From Phycisphaerales bacterium (GTDB taxonomy: Bacteria > Planctomycetota > Phycisphaerae > Phycisphaerales > UBA1924), in assembly GCA_029260265.1 (NCBI GenBank), contig JAJDDO010000026.1:430258-494257 (forward strand): 64,000 nucleotides of DNA, written 5' to 3'. Numbering within the stretch: position 1 is the first letter of the stretch; the number at the start of each line of letters is the position of its first letter. Below are positions 7,093 to 16,675 of the stretch, in pieces. Both the position numbers and the translations under genes were made by a program. The notes below the pieces were generated by a model that saw nothing but the letters and a program-made list of their open reading frames with translations, searched no databases and was not told the DNA's origin.

Positions 7093-10077
7093 ATGCGCAC
7101 GCTCAACCTAGAGTACAACCGCATGGGACCTGACGACCAGTTGAACTCAGAACTTGAACAGCGGCTTGCTGCCTCGTGCGCCGTAGATATCTGGTTCGAT
7201 CAAACCTCACGAGGGATCTACGCAACCGATGCCTCTATCTATCAGGTGTTTCCCAAGGGCGTGCTCGTGCCGCACTCGCCCGATGATGCAGCCTGTGCCG
7301 TCAAGATCCTGGCTGACGCACAACTGCCCGTACTCCCTCGTGGTGGTGGAACAAGCCTGGCAGGTCAATGCGTCAGTGATGCGGTCGTGGTCGACCTCTC
7401 TTCGCGCTGCACTCGGCTTCTGGAACTCAACGAGGCTCATCGCTGGTGCCGAGTTGAGCCGGGCATAACCATCGAGGATCTCAACGATCAAATCATGTCA
7501 TCTGGATTGCACTTTGCTCCAGATCCCTCGACCGCGAGACAGGCCAACATCGGCGGGTGCATCGGGAACAATGCCGCGGGTGCCCATTCGATCCTTTACG
7601 GGCGAACCTCAGAGAATGTGCTGGAGATCGATGCCTGCCTCTGGGATGGCACCCGGGTTCGCTTTGGACCGGGCAGCGCCATGCAAGACCCGCATGTACG
7701 CAGTATCACAGAGTCCGTGATGAACATTGTCGAGCAACACGCCGACCAGATCCGTGAGCGGTTTCCAAAGACCATGCGGCGCAGCGCCGGGTATCAACTC
7801 GATGAAGTTCTTGCTCAGATCGATCGCCATGGGAAGGATCTCTCGAAGATCAATCTTGCCCCGCTCCTCTGTGGCTCGGAAGGCACACTTGCGGTAACGC
7901 TGGGCGCAAAGCTCAAACTTGTTCCCATTCCTACAAACTCGCGGCTCACGCTGCTTTCATTTGGATCAATCGAGCAGGCGATCGAAGCGGTCGAATCTAT
8001 CCTCACCTTGAAACCCAGTGCCGTCGAGTTGTTGGATCAGTTGATACTCGATCTCGCCAAGCAGAACCCGACCTGTGCTGCCTACACAGAGGTCTTGCCT
8101 CGTGTTGCGAATGGCGACCTTCCTAGGGCGGTGCTCTATGTCGAGTTCTACGAAAATCAAGAGGGGGAGAGGCTCGATGAGCAAGTTGAGGCGCTCAAGG
8201 CTCTGTTCCCCGATTCCTCAATGCGAATCTGCGATGATCCCAGTGATGTGCGTGATGCATGGGCATTGCGAAAGGCGGGCGAGCCGCTGCTCCACGCCAT
8301 CGCCGGGGCTCGCAAACCGCTCGGCTTTGTCGAAGACAATGCGGTCCCGGTCGAGCATCTCAACGAGTTTGTCTCCGGATTCAGGCAGATTGTTGAGGAT
8401 GAAGGCACCGTCGCTTCGTACTACGCTCATGCCTCAGTGGGCGTGCTGCATGTCCGCCCGTTGCTCGATCTTCGTGATCCGCAAGACGAACAACGGATGA
8501 TCCGGATTGCGGATCGGGTAAGTCGACTCGCTCAATCGCTCGGGGGCGTCCCATCCGGAGAGCATGGCGACGGCAGGGCTCGCGGGCCACTGCTCGAAGC
8601 GTTCTTTGGCGAAGAGCTCATGCAGGCGTTCAGAAATGTGAAGGCGGTGTTCGATCCGCACGGTCGAATGAACCCAGGAAACATCACAAGCCCCGGACCA
8701 ATCGAGTCGATTGCGGACAAGACACGAATAAAACCGAGTCACGCCCCGGTTTCGCCGCCGACTGTCGAAACCTATTTCTCGTACGCATCGCAAGGCGGGT
8801 TCGCCCATGCGGTGGAGATGTGCAACGGGGCTGGGGTATGCCGCAAAAAAGAGGTCGGCACCATGTGCCCTTCCTACCAAGCAACACTGGACGAACGGCA
8901 CAGCACGCGTGGGCGGGGCAACGCACTTCGTCTTGCGATCACCGGACAGCTCGCAGCCAATGCCAAAGACGGGTGGGATGATCCGGGGACACTGGGTGTG
9001 CTTAATCTGTGTCTGAGCTGCAAGGCATGTAAATCAGAATGCCCGAGCAGCGTGGATATTGCCAAGCTTAAGGCTGAATACCTCGCCCAGAGTTACGCTC
9101 AGCGAAAGAGCACCCCGCTGCGTGCTCGTGTTTTTTCAAGGATACATCAGCTCAATCGGATAGGCTCAATCGCTCCTCGACTCACAAACGCGATTGGGAG
9201 ATCCTTGCCGGTCAGATCCGTGTTGAATCATGCGCTCTCAATCCATCCTTCGCGTTCCCTGCCCCGGTTTGAGTCACCTTGCAAAGCGATCCCGCTTCCC
9301 CGGGAAGCGTCCCCGAAGGCTTTGATTCTTGCCGACACTTTTTCCATGCACAATGAGCCCGCGATCGTGCGGGCGACTCAGCGTGTGCTCGAACGGTTTG
9401 GGTATGGGGTTGGGGTTCTTCCCGTTTCTGATCTCGGCCGGGCGGCGATATCGCAGGGATGCCTCCCGATTGCGATCCGTGATATCGAACGGATGTTTGA
9501 CAAGATCGAACCATACATCGATGATCCTGATCTCTCTGGATTCATCATTCCCGAGCCATCATGTCTTTCCGCGGTCTGTGATGATTGGCTTGAGCTTGCG
9601 ATTGACCGCCCGCTTGATCGCCGAAAAAAACTCGCTTCGAAGGCTGCACTGCCGGAGTCATTCCTTGATGCGTATTGGGGGAAGCATCCCAAGATGCCGG
9701 GCTTGAAGAAACCGTCCGGAACAATCAGAGTACATGGGCATTGCCATCAGAAGTCGCTCTGGGGTGATAAATCTGCCGGGGCACTCTTTCAGCGGCTGTT
9801 TCCCAATCACACGGATCTTCTCGATACCGGTTGCTGCGGCATGGCGGGCGCATTCGGATTCACAGACGACAAATATGATCTCTCGATGCGGATTGGATCA
9901 CAGAGACTCTTCCCATTGGTGAATAGTTCGGCACCAGGGGACTACATTGTGGCATCAGGCACCTCATGCCGACACCAACTGCTCGACGGAGTAGGCGTTC
10001 GTGCAGTCCACGCGATCGAGGTGATCGACCAGCTACTCATTAACAATAGTGATCAGGCCGGCGCCGCGACTCTTTGA
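7093..10077 (+). CDS. FAD-linked oxidase / 4Fe-4S / CCG-domain fusion oxidoreductase
   Basis: 994 aa from the first ATG after the terminator; an ATG at 7123 (MGPDDQL) is an equally good start, neither with a clear ribosome site. Domain order: FAD_binding_4 (PRGGGTSLAGQC, NIGGCIGNNAAGAHSILYGR), FAD-oxidase C-terminal domain (GGVPSGEHGDGRARGPLLE), a ferredoxin-like region with CNGAGVCRKKEVGTMCPSY and CLSCKACKSECPSSVDIAK (two 4Fe-4S clusters), and a CCG domain (HGHCHQKSLWG, DTGCCGMAGAFGF). This YdiJ-like layout fits a membrane-associated D-2-hydroxyacid (D-lactate, D-2-hydroxyglutarate) dehydrogenase feeding electrons to quinone. Substrate is inference. The 3' end overlaps the convergent moxR-like gene by 25 nt. 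Confidence 0.93.
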   Translation: MRTLNLEYNRMGPDDQLNSELEQRLAASCAVDIWFDQTSRGIYATDASIYQVFPKGVLVPHSPDDAACAVKILADAQLPVLPRGGGTSLAGQCVSDAVVVDLSSRCTRLLELNEAHRWCRVEPGITIEDLNDQIMSSGLHFAPDPSTARQANIGGCIGNNAAGAHSILYGRTSENVLEIDACLWDGTRVRFGPGSAMQDPHVRSITESVMNIVEQHADQIRERFPKTMRRSAGYQLDEVLAQIDRHGKDLSKINLAPLLCGSEGTLAVTLGAKLKLVPIPTNSRLTLLSFGSIEQAIEAVESILTLKPSAVELLDQLILDLAKQNPTCAAYTEVLPRVANGDLPRAVLYVEFYENQEGERLDEQVEALKALFPDSSMRICDDPSDVRDAWALRKAGEPLLHAIAGARKPLGFVEDNAVPVEHLNEFVSGFRQIVEDEGTVASYYAHASVGVLHVRPLLDLRDPQDEQRMIRIADRVSRLAQSLGGVPSGEHGDGRARGPLLEAFFGEELMQAFRNVKAVFDPHGRMNPGNITSPGPIESIADKTRIKPSHAPVSPPTVETYFSYASQGGFAHAVEMCNGAGVCRKKEVGTMCPSYQATLDERHSTRGRGNALRLAITGQLAANAKDGWDDPGTLGVLNLCLSCKACKSECPSSVDIAKLKAEYLAQSYAQRKSTPLRARVFSRIHQLNRIGSIAPRLTNAIGRSLPVRSVLNHALSIHPSRSLPRFESPCKAIPLPREASPKALILADTFSMHNEPAIVRATQRVLERFGYGVGVLPVSDLGRAAISQGCLPIAIRDIERMFDKIEPYIDDPDLSGFIIPEPSCLSAVCDDWLELAIDRPLDRRKKLASKAALPESFLDAYWGKHPKMPGLKKPSGTIRVHGHCHQKSLWGDKSAGALFQRLFPNHTDLLDTGCCGMAGAFGFTDDKYDLSMRIGSQRLFPLVNSSAPGDYIVASGTSCRHQLLDGVGVRAVHAIEVIDQLLINNSDQAGAATL

Positions 10078-10982
10078 GAGGCTGCGAGAACAAGTTCTTC
10101 GGCGTGTTGCCAGTGTGCGCCCGTAGAGCCGCCATGAATGACAATCCGGTGCGCACAAACCGGAGAGATGAGCTCAAGCACATCATCCGGAGTGACAAAC
10201 TCACGCTGTTTCATCCACGCCCACGCCCGCGAAGCCTGAGCGAGCGCGAGCGAGCCCCGTGGTGATAGCCCGACCATGATCTCGTCGCTCTCACGCGTTT
10301 GGCGTGCGAGTTCAACAATGTATCGCCGTACAGGTTCGCTCATGTGGATATTGTCTACTTCCTGCTGGATAGCAACGATATCGTCAGCGTGCAAAACCGC
10401 TGGAAGCGTATCGAGCATGGTTGTCGATGGACGAAGATCAAGCAGGTTGGTCTCGGCGTCTGCGTCCGGGTATCCGAGCGATATACGCATCAGGAACCGA
10501 TCGAGTTGATTTTCGGGCAGCGGGAATGTGCCTTCAAACTCGCTTGGGTTCTGGGTCGCGATGACCATAAAGGGCAGTGGGAGTTGGTGGGTCGTGCCGT
10601 CGATGGTGACCTGCGCTTCACTCATTGCTTCGAGCAGGGCGGACTGAGTCTTTGGTGTGGTCCGATTGATCTCATCGGCCAGCAGGATGCTCGTGAACAG
10701 CGGTCCTGGTTGAAACTTGAGGATTTCACCATCCCGAGAAAAGATGGAGACGCCGATCAGATCTGCTGGCAGCATATCTGGGGTGAACTGAATTCGGGAA
10801 AAAGGGCAATCGATGGACTTGGCGAGCACGGATGCGAGCAGGGTCTTGCCGACCCCCGGGACATCCTCGAGAAGCACATGCCCGCGAGCAAAGAGTGAGC
10901 AGAGCGTCCAGTCGATCGCGGGGTTCTCTCCGAGGAAGATTCCAGCAATTTGCTCCCGCAGTTCAGCGATCCGTTGATTCAT
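10053..10982 (-). CDS. MoxR-family AAA+ ATPase
   Basis: 309 aa. Walker A is LLEDVPGVGKTLLASVLAKS (about residues 37-56), Walker B/arm LLADEINRTTPKTQSALLEA, sensor 1 in VIATQNPSEFEGTFPLPENQ, and the C-terminal lid GLSPRGSLALAQASRAWA. MoxR ATPases act as chaperones that mature metal or envelope enzymes, normally with a DUF58 and vWA partner in the same operon. Here no DUF58 gene is adjacent: the downstream neighbour is the convergent oxidoreductase and upstream is a divergent membrane protein. It is therefore an orphan in this window. Confidence 0.93.
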   Translation of the reverse strand: MNQRIAELREQIAGIFLGENPAIDWTLCSLFARGHVLLEDVPGVGKTLLASVLAKSIDCPFSRIQFTPDMLPADLIGVSIFSRDGEILKFQPGPLFTSILLADEINRTTPKTQSALLEAMSEAQVTIDGTTHQLPLPFMVIATQNPSEFEGTFPLPENQLDRFLMRISLGYPDADAETNLLDLRPSTTMLDTLPAVLHADDIVAIQQEVDNIHMSEPVRRYIVELARQTRESDEIMVGLSPRGSLALAQASRAWAWMKQREFVTPDDVLELISPVCAHRIVIHGGSTGAHWQHAEELVLAASQRVAAPA

Positions 10983-11060
10983 ATACCCTCACAAGTCTAT
11001 ATCAGCCTGATTCGATCCGGTCTATGAAGTCTAGACCAAGAACAACGAAGTTTGATTCGC

Positions 11061-12095
11061 ATGATGCTTCGATCGGTTCCTTATGGTATGCTTTACACTC
11101 GCTGGACCCGGTCTCGAAAGGCGATCTCTGTGGGTACTGATCCGAAGAAAAACCTGCATTCTCACACTGCCGGCGGGCAGGAGGATATTGACGGCATCGC
11201 CCGTCAACTTGTCGGAGAACTCTGTTGTATCCGATGTGGGTACGATCTCCGTGGCTTATCCATCCGGGCATGCTGCCCAGAGTGTCAACTCCCAATTAGG
11301 GCGACGATTCTTAGCGTGGTCGATCCTGACGCCGAACAGATCACGCCGTTGTCATATCCCAAGATAACAGCAGTCGGCATGCAGATGTGGAGCATCGGGG
11401 CATTGATTGCGGTGCTGATGGTCTGGGCACTGCGGATCAATGAGTTGCTCCGGAACCTCACCTCATCGCAATGGAACCCTTCCTGGGTGCCGTGGGTGGG
11501 TTTGACGGCCATCGCATGTTCAGGAATCGGTGCGTTGGGGATGTTGCAGCCGCACCGGAGGGTGCGGCGGGTCGATGCGCTCCGGGCTGCGGTTGGTGTC
11601 GCAGCGTATGGGCCGCTGCTTTTTATCTACGGGTCGCTATATCGATTTGATCTCTCATCGACTTCACCGTTGCTCAATCCGGGCAACTCCTCGCTTGATC
11701 GGGTGATCTATCGGTTGTTCATGTTTGGGTGCGTCGCCATCATCCTCTGGGGGCTCCGCCCCAACGCGGTGGGGCTCGCGATCAGGTCTGTTGTGGTGCG
11801 AACCGGGCGAATTGATCGGCAGTCGATGTATGCGGTGATCGCTTCATTCTCTGTTGCAGCGGTTGGGGATCTTCTGCATGTTCTCGGGATCTTTATCGAC
11901 GGTGGTATCGGTGAGGTGCTTTCCGCAGTCCAGATCGTCCTGGTTACGCTGGGATCGGTTCTGTTGACCGTTGGGCTCGTCAATATTGTGATTGACACGC
12001 TGAGGCTCTTTCCGGTGATCGTGCGACCTGGGGTTGGACTGAGCGATGTATTCGAAACAAACAGCGAGAAAGACGATCGATTATCACGATCTTGA
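11061..12095 (+). CDS. Zinc-ribbon membrane protein, uncharacterised
   Basis: About 344 aa. A cytoplasmic zinc ribbon (CIRCGYDLRGL then CPEC, roughly residues 55-77) is followed by about six or seven hydrophobic segments beginning at WSIGALIAVLMVWAL. The CxxCGYDLRGL knuckle is frequent in planctomycete membrane proteins of unknown role. The start is uncertain: ATGs at 11061, 11064 and 11088 are in frame, and a GTG at 11130 has AAGG 8 nt upstream and would give MGTDPKKN. Divergent from the MoxR gene, 76 nt ahead of the sppA start. Confidence 0.72.
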   Translation: MMLRSVPYGMLYTRWTRSRKAISVGTDPKKNLHSHTAGGQEDIDGIARQLVGELCCIRCGYDLRGLSIRACCPECQLPIRATILSVVDPDAEQITPLSYPKITAVGMQMWSIGALIAVLMVWALRINELLRNLTSSQWNPSWVPWVGLTAIACSGIGALGMLQPHRRVRRVDALRAAVGVAAYGPLLFIYGSLYRFDLSSTSPLLNPGNSSLDRVIYRLFMFGCVAIILWGLRPNAVGLAIRSVVVRTGRIDRQSMYAVIASFSVAAVGDLLHVLGIFIDGGIGEVLSAVQIVLVTLGSVLLTVGLVNIVIDTLRLFPVIVRPGVGLSDVFETNSEKDDRLSRS

Positions 12096-12171
12096 AACCA
12101 AGGATAGGCTTTGCCCATAGAATCAGGGCAACACCGATGGAAACGGTGGCTCACTACACACGGAGGATTCA

Positions 12172-13971
12172 ATGTTCACACTGAAATCTATGCGTAACTG
12201 TTCCCGCCCGATCGCTGCCGCGATCGTGCTCTCTGCTTCAAGCATGTCTGCTCTGGCGGGCACCGATGATTCGGTCAGCATCGCGGTGCTCGAACTCTCA
12301 GGCACCCCCGCCGAGATGGATGCAGGATTCACCTGGCTCGGTGAGGGCGCCGATACCCTGCTTGGGCTTGTCAATACGATTGACACGCTTGCATATGACG
12401 ATGAGTTTTCAGGGATTCTGATCCGGCTCAAGGATTCTGCAATGGGCACAACGCAGATCGAAGAGTTGGGGCAAGCGATCGAGAGATTCAAGAGCGAAGG
12501 AAAGAGTGTTCATCTCTTTGCTGAGGGATACAACACACCGGATCTGTTGCTCGGGTCTTTCGCGGACGAGGTCATCCTCCAGTCGGGCGGCTTTGTGTCG
12601 TTCCCGGGGCTGCACATGGAGGAGATGTTCCTCGCCGATACCCTCTCATGGATCGGCGTTAAGGCGCAGCTTGTCCAGGTCGGTGCGTACAAGGGAGCCA
12701 ATGAGCAGATGACCCGATCGGCGCCTTCGCCCGAGTGGGACGAGAACATCTCTGGGCTGCTCGATTCGATGTACAGCAACATCCGAACCATGGTCAAAGA
12801 TGGGCGAGATCTCAATGATCGTCAGCTCGATCAAGCGATGGAGATCGCTTGGACCGCCGACGGAGACGATGCCATCGAGGCGGGGCTGATTGATTTTGTA
12901 GTGGATCTGCCTGATCTGAACGATCACCTTGAAGATTTTTACGATGCGGATGTGAGTTGGGTAAAGGATCCGTACGCGGTCAACTCGCCCCAGATGGACT
13001 TCACGAACCCGTTGTCTTTTCTCTCGATGCTCGGCGAAGATACCGCATTACATATAGATCATCCGACGATAGCGGTGCTGCACATCAATGGCACCATCAT
13101 CGATGGCGATTCCTCTTCGGGCGGGATGTTCGGCGGCGGGCAGTCCGTCGGAAGCAGAACGATCCGTAACTCTATCGAGGCCATTCTGAAAGAAGACCTC
13201 ATCGAGGGCGTGATTGTCCGCATCGATTCGCCCGGCGGATCCGCTATCGCTTCAGAGGTGATGTGGCAGGGAATTGAACGGCTAAAAACCGAGAAGCCGG
13301 TATGGGTCAGCGTCGGCGGGATGGCTGCCTCCGGCGGGTACTATGTGCTCGCTGCGGGCGATAAGGTCTTTGTAAATCCATCGAGTGTGGTGGGATCAAT
13401 CGGTGTCGTTGGCGGCAAGTACGCGATGGGCGAACTGTACGAGAAGGCACAGATTCGTATCGTCGAAAGATCACGAGGACCGATGGGGGGACTGTTCAGC
13501 GCATCCAAACCATGGGATGCATCGCAGCTCAAGGTGATCCGCGAGCAGATGACCGAAACCTACGACCTCTTTACTTCAAGGGTAACCCAAGGGCGTGATG
13601 GGATCGTGCTCTCCGAAACCGCAGAGGGGCGTCTTTTCTTGGGGTCAGATGCGGTGAAACTTCATATGGCCGACGAGATTGGCGGGCTCGACGACGCGAT
13701 CAATGAGCTCGCAGCCGAGAGGGAGATGGGCGACTTTGATGTCGTGCATTACCCACAGCCACCAAGCTTTGAGGAATCAATCGGCAATATGCTCGGCGGG
13801 TTTCTCCAGGCTCCCGGCATGAGCGTCGGCAATGCCCAACTCGAGATGACTCTCCGCTCGCTGCTTGGCGATCGTCGATACGAGAGTGTCGTCGAAACCC
13901 TCAACGGGCTTGCTTTGCTCCGCGATGAATCCGTCCTGCTGATCAGCCCTAAGGCATTGATAATCCGGTGA
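12172..13971 (+). CDS. sppA: Signal peptide peptidase SppA, long form
   Basis: 599 aa, double-domain (E. coli 67K-like) serine protease of family S49 that degrades cleaved signal peptides in the membrane/periplasm. An export signal covers about residues 10-29. The N-terminal domain supplies the general-base Lys at residue 174 (VQVGAYKGANEQMTR) and the C-terminal domain the nucleophile Ser387 in VGGMAASGGYYVLAAGD, followed by the NPSSVVGSIGVVGGKYAM strand. Both catalytic residues are present. CGGAGG lies just upstream of the ATG. It shares a bidirectional terminator with frr. Confidence 0.94.
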   Translation: MFTLKSMRNCSRPIAAAIVLSASSMSALAGTDDSVSIAVLELSGTPAEMDAGFTWLGEGADTLLGLVNTIDTLAYDDEFSGILIRLKDSAMGTTQIEELGQAIERFKSEGKSVHLFAEGYNTPDLLLGSFADEVILQSGGFVSFPGLHMEEMFLADTLSWIGVKAQLVQVGAYKGANEQMTRSAPSPEWDENISGLLDSMYSNIRTMVKDGRDLNDRQLDQAMEIAWTADGDDAIEAGLIDFVVDLPDLNDHLEDFYDADVSWVKDPYAVNSPQMDFTNPLSFLSMLGEDTALHIDHPTIAVLHINGTIIDGDSSSGGMFGGGQSVGSRTIRNSIEAILKEDLIEGVIVRIDSPGGSAIASEVMWQGIERLKTEKPVWVSVGGMAASGGYYVLAAGDKVFVNPSSVVGSIGVVGGKYAMGELYEKAQIRIVERSRGPMGGLFSASKPWDASQLKVIREQMTETYDLFTSRVTQGRDGIVLSETAEGRLFLGSDAVKLHMADEIGGLDDAINELAAEREMGDFDVVHYPQPPSFEESIGNMLGGFLQAPGMSVGNAQLEMTLRSLLGDRRYESVVETLNGLALLRDESVLLISPKALIIR

Positions 13972-13992
13972 GTTCATGTTTCAATCCATAGC

Positions 13993-14023
13993 AAAAAAGA
14001 ACGCCCGGAATGGGCGTTTTTTT
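13993..14023. terminator. Bidirectional terminator between sppA and frr
   Basis: CGCCC/GGGCG stem (14002-14006, 14012-14016) with an A-rich run on its left and seven T on its right, so it can stop transcription from both the plus-strand sppA and the minus-strand frr. Confidence 0.85.
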
Positions 14024-14064
14024 ATCGTCTGTGATGATCTGTTTCCCAGGTCAATAGTGTTCAT

Positions 14065-14637
14065 TCAAGCTTGTAGGATGTCTTCGGTTTTCTTTTTGAG
14101 CATCTCTTCAATCTTGGCTTCGTATTTTTTGAGCAGATCCTGGATCTCGGTCTTGAGGGTGCTGATCTCGTCTTCAGAATAGTGGGTGCCGTCCTGCTTG
14201 GCGAGTGTGTCAGCGTGCTTGTTGCCGTCACGCCTCCCATTGCGCATGACCACTTTTTGTTCTTCGCCGACCTTCTTTGCTTGTGCAACAAGCTGTTTAC
14301 GGCGGTCGCCCGAAAGGGCTGGGATTGAGATCCTGATGTGCTTGTCTTCGATCTGAGGGTTCACGCCGAGATTGGCTTCCTCGATCCCATTCTTGATTGC
14401 TTGAAGCGAAGAGACATCGAAGGGCTTGATGACCAGCGTGTTCGCCTCAGGAGAAGAGATGACTGCAAGGCTTTTGAGATCGGTCGGTGAGCCGTAGTAA
14501 TCGACCTTGACATACTCCACCATCGCAGGTGATGCCCGCCCGGCTCGAATCCCCTGCATCTCATGGCTCAGGTAATCGATTGCCTTGGTCATTGCTGCTT
14601 CGGCTTCGAGTAAAATGGTGTCTGGATCGGTGCTCAT
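14065..14637 (-). CDS. frr: Ribosome recycling factor
   Basis: 190 aa, typical length. RRF with EF-G splits post-termination ribosomes. Family signatures include GIRAGRASPAMVEYVKVDYYG, the NTLVIKPFDVSSLQAIKNGI segment, and IRISIPALSGDRRKQLVAQAKK. Between about residues 125 and 155 it carries the usual RNGRRDGNKHADTLAK region. It lies 70 nt downstream of pyrH in the conserved pyrH-frr order; rpsB and tsf, often further upstream, are not next to it. Confidence 0.97.
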   Translation of the reverse strand: MSTDPDTILLEAEAAMTKAIDYLSHEMQGIRAGRASPAMVEYVKVDYYGSPTDLKSLAVISSPEANTLVIKPFDVSSLQAIKNGIEEANLGVNPQIEDKHIRISIPALSGDRRKQLVAQAKKVGEEQKVVMRNGRRDGNKHADTLAKQDGTHYSEDEISTLKTEIQDLLKKYEAKIEEMLKKKTEDILQA

Positions 14638-14707
14638 TGGTCAATCTTTCATTGGTGGTGATGTATCGGGTGTGCTTGGTGAAGTATATCCGAGCAACGC
14701 CAGCGGG

Positions 14708-15448
14708 TCATTCTTCGGTCTGCAGGAGCGTCCCGATGGGCTCGCCCTCGATCACCTTTCGGATGTTTCCTGATTGCTTAAAATCAAACACGATCACCGG
14801 GATGCCTTGTTCTTGGCACATGGCCAATGCGGTGAGATCCATTACACCCAGCTGTTTTTCGATCGCCTGGGTGAATGTCAGCTCGTCATACCGGGTTGCG
14901 GATGGATCCTTCTGTGGATCGGCGGAGTACACGCCATCAACCTTGGTCGCTTTGAGCAGAACATCACAATCGAGTTCGGTTGCGCGAAGTGCTGCGCATG
15001 TGTCCGTGGTAAAGAATGGGTTGCCCGTCCCGGCAGCGAGGATCACGACCCGGCCTTTTTCGAGATGGCGCAGTGCACGCCCACGAATGAAGGGCTCGGC
15101 CACGGCTTGGATATCGAGGGCCGACATCACGCGCGAGTCGATGCCGATCGAGTCCAGTTTTTCTTTAAGTGCCACCGCATTCATCACCGTGCCCAGCATA
15201 CCCATGTAGTCCGCTGTCGATTGTTGGATATCGCCTGATTGGGCGAGTTCGGCGCCTCGGATAATGTTTCCGCCCCCGACGACGACGGCGACTTGGGCCC
15301 CGGCTTTGGTCGCATCAAGCACTTCGCTCGCGATCACCCCGAGTTCATGGGTATTAATCCCGAACCCATTGGCTGCGCAGAATGACTCTCCGGAGAGCTT
15401 GAGGAGGACCCGATGCGGGCGTGGTCGGCGTGGGGTTTGTGTGCTCAT
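14708..15448 (-). CDS. pyrH: Uridylate (UMP) kinase
   Basis: 246 aa with the ATG at 15448, which gives MSTQTPRRPRPHRVLLKLSG; AAGAGG lies 9 nt upstream, so the 84 extra in-frame codons upstream are not coding. Amino-acid-kinase fold enzyme phosphorylating UMP to UDP. Motifs: VLLKLSGESF, VAVVVGGGNIIRG, AAGTGNPFFTTDT, VDGVYSADPQKDPSATRYD. In the same transcript as frr. Its start region faces the divergent vWA gene. Confidence 0.96.
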   Translation of the reverse strand: MSTQTPRRPRPHRVLLKLSGESFCAANGFGINTHELGVIASEVLDATKAGAQVAVVVGGGNIIRGAELAQSGDIQQSTADYMGMLGTVMNAVALKEKLDSIGIDSRVMSALDIQAVAEPFIRGRALRHLEKGRVVILAAGTGNPFFTTDTCAALRATELDCDVLLKATKVDGVYSADPQKDPSATRYDELTFTQAIEKQLGVMDLTALAMCQEQGIPVIVFDFKQSGNIRKVIEGEPIGTLLQTEE

Positions 15449-15667
15449 ATGGGTGGTCCTCTTCGCCGGTGGTTCGGTGGTGATTGCCGGGGCATTGAAC
15501 ACCGCCCGATGCAGGCGGTCAACCACTATTTCACGCACAATACAACACCAGCCCGAACCAATCGGGTACCTTGGACGAATCCAATCGGGATTGGGACTCA
15601 TTGGACAGACGAAACACGATTTGTCGATACTTGTCCCGAAAGACGCCACCACCCCCGGAACCCAAGC

Positions 15668-16675
15668 TTGCCAAAGAATCCGAGTATCCAGTTCGCCCAT
15701 GACGAATCGCCCGCCGGTCGACGGAGCCGGCGTCTGATCGAGAAGGCAACGATTGTCGGGATCGGCGTCTCATTGGCGGTTCATCTGGTTCTGCTCATCC
15801 TTGCTGCCCTTCTCAATGTGCAGTTCAGCTACGGCGACGCGGGCGGGAGTGAGGGCGAAGGGGTCGAGTTCGCGATTCTGACGAGCGACGATCTTGATGC
15901 GATGACCGCGGTACCGATTGAAGCACCCTCGGTGGATGCACAGGTCGCCGAGTTTGAACCCATCACAGATCTCGACCTGCTTTCAGATATCCAGACAGAT
16001 CTCTCGGTGTCAGACCTTGCCGACTCGATCGCACCGAGTTTATCACCGGCGGGCGGATCCTTGAGCGGGAATGACTCGACCATCGGGAGCGCGGGGGCAG
16101 GCTCGGGGAGCGGGGCCAGTTTCTTTGGGCTTGAGGCGGCCGGATCGAGATTCGCCTATGTTGTTGACCGCTCAGGTTCGATGAACTCGCTCACCCAATC
16201 CCAAGAAATGAGCCGATGGGAGATGACGCGTAACGAACTTGTCCGCTCGATCCGTGGGCTTGATGCTGGCGCGGAGTTTGTTGTTGAGTTGTACTCGGGT
16301 TCTTCCATCTCGCTCTTCGGCACCGGCGAGTGGATACGAGCAACGCAGCCTAACAAGCTGTCGGCCAACGCGGCGTTGCTTGCAATAGATCCTGTGGGAG
16401 CAACGCATCCGAACTCCGCCATGACCCGGGTTTTTTCGATGGAGCCGCCGCCCGACGCCATCTACCTCATGACCGATGGCGAGTTTGTTGAATCTGATCA
16501 GGTGCCTGAGCGGATCAAAGATCTCAACAAAGGAAAACGCGTGCCGATCCATTGCATCCTCTTCGGAAGCCCCGGTGGATCTCCCGATGACACCAAGCGG
16601 GTGATCAAGGTGATGCGGACCATCGCCCGGACATCCGGCGGGCGGTTCACCCATATTCGTGAGGGCAGGCCATGA
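15668..16675 (+). CDS. Membrane-anchored von Willebrand factor A domain protein
   Basis: 335 aa from a TTG at 15668 (MPKNPSIQFAHD), the only in-frame initiator shortly before the membrane segment; the open frame extends back into the divergent pyrH gene and that part is not credible. One TM at about residues 28-52 (VGIGVSLAVHLVLLILAALL), a Gly/Ser-rich Asp-rich linker, then a vWA domain with an intact MIDAS motif DRSGS (residues 167-171) and LMTDGEF. The protein would sit in the membrane with the vWA domain outside. First gene of the ExbBD cluster; overlaps the next gene by ATGA. Confidence 0.8.
   Translation: MPKNPSIQFAHDESPAGRRSRRLIEKATIVGIGVSLAVHLVLLILAALLNVQFSYGDAGGSEGEGVEFAILTSDDLDAMTAVPIEAPSVDAQVAEFEPITDLDLLSDIQTDLSVSDLADSIAPSLSPAGGSLSGNDSTIGSAGAGSGSGASFFGLEAAGSRFAYVVDRSGSMNSLTQSQEMSRWEMTRNELVRSIRGLDAGAEFVVELYSGSSISLFGTGEWIRATQPNKLSANAALLAIDPVGATHPNSAMTRVFSMEPPPDAIYLMTDGEFVESDQVPERIKDLNKGKRVPIHCILFGSPGGSPDDTKRVIKVMRTIARTSGGRFTHIREGRP

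Noticed and set aside
10299..10898. 199-aa plus-strand ORF inside the MoxR ATPase
   Set aside because: Antisense to a gene with intact AAA+ motifs; no recognisable protein features.
14529..15209. 226-aa plus-strand ORF antisense to frr/pyrH
   Set aside because: Shadow of two firmly identified minus-strand genes; Ser/Arg-rich composition typical of antisense frames.
15413..15667. N-terminal extension of the vWA protein into pyrH
   Set aside because: It would overlap the pyrH start and has no membrane or family features; the start at TTG 15668 gives a sensible N-terminus.
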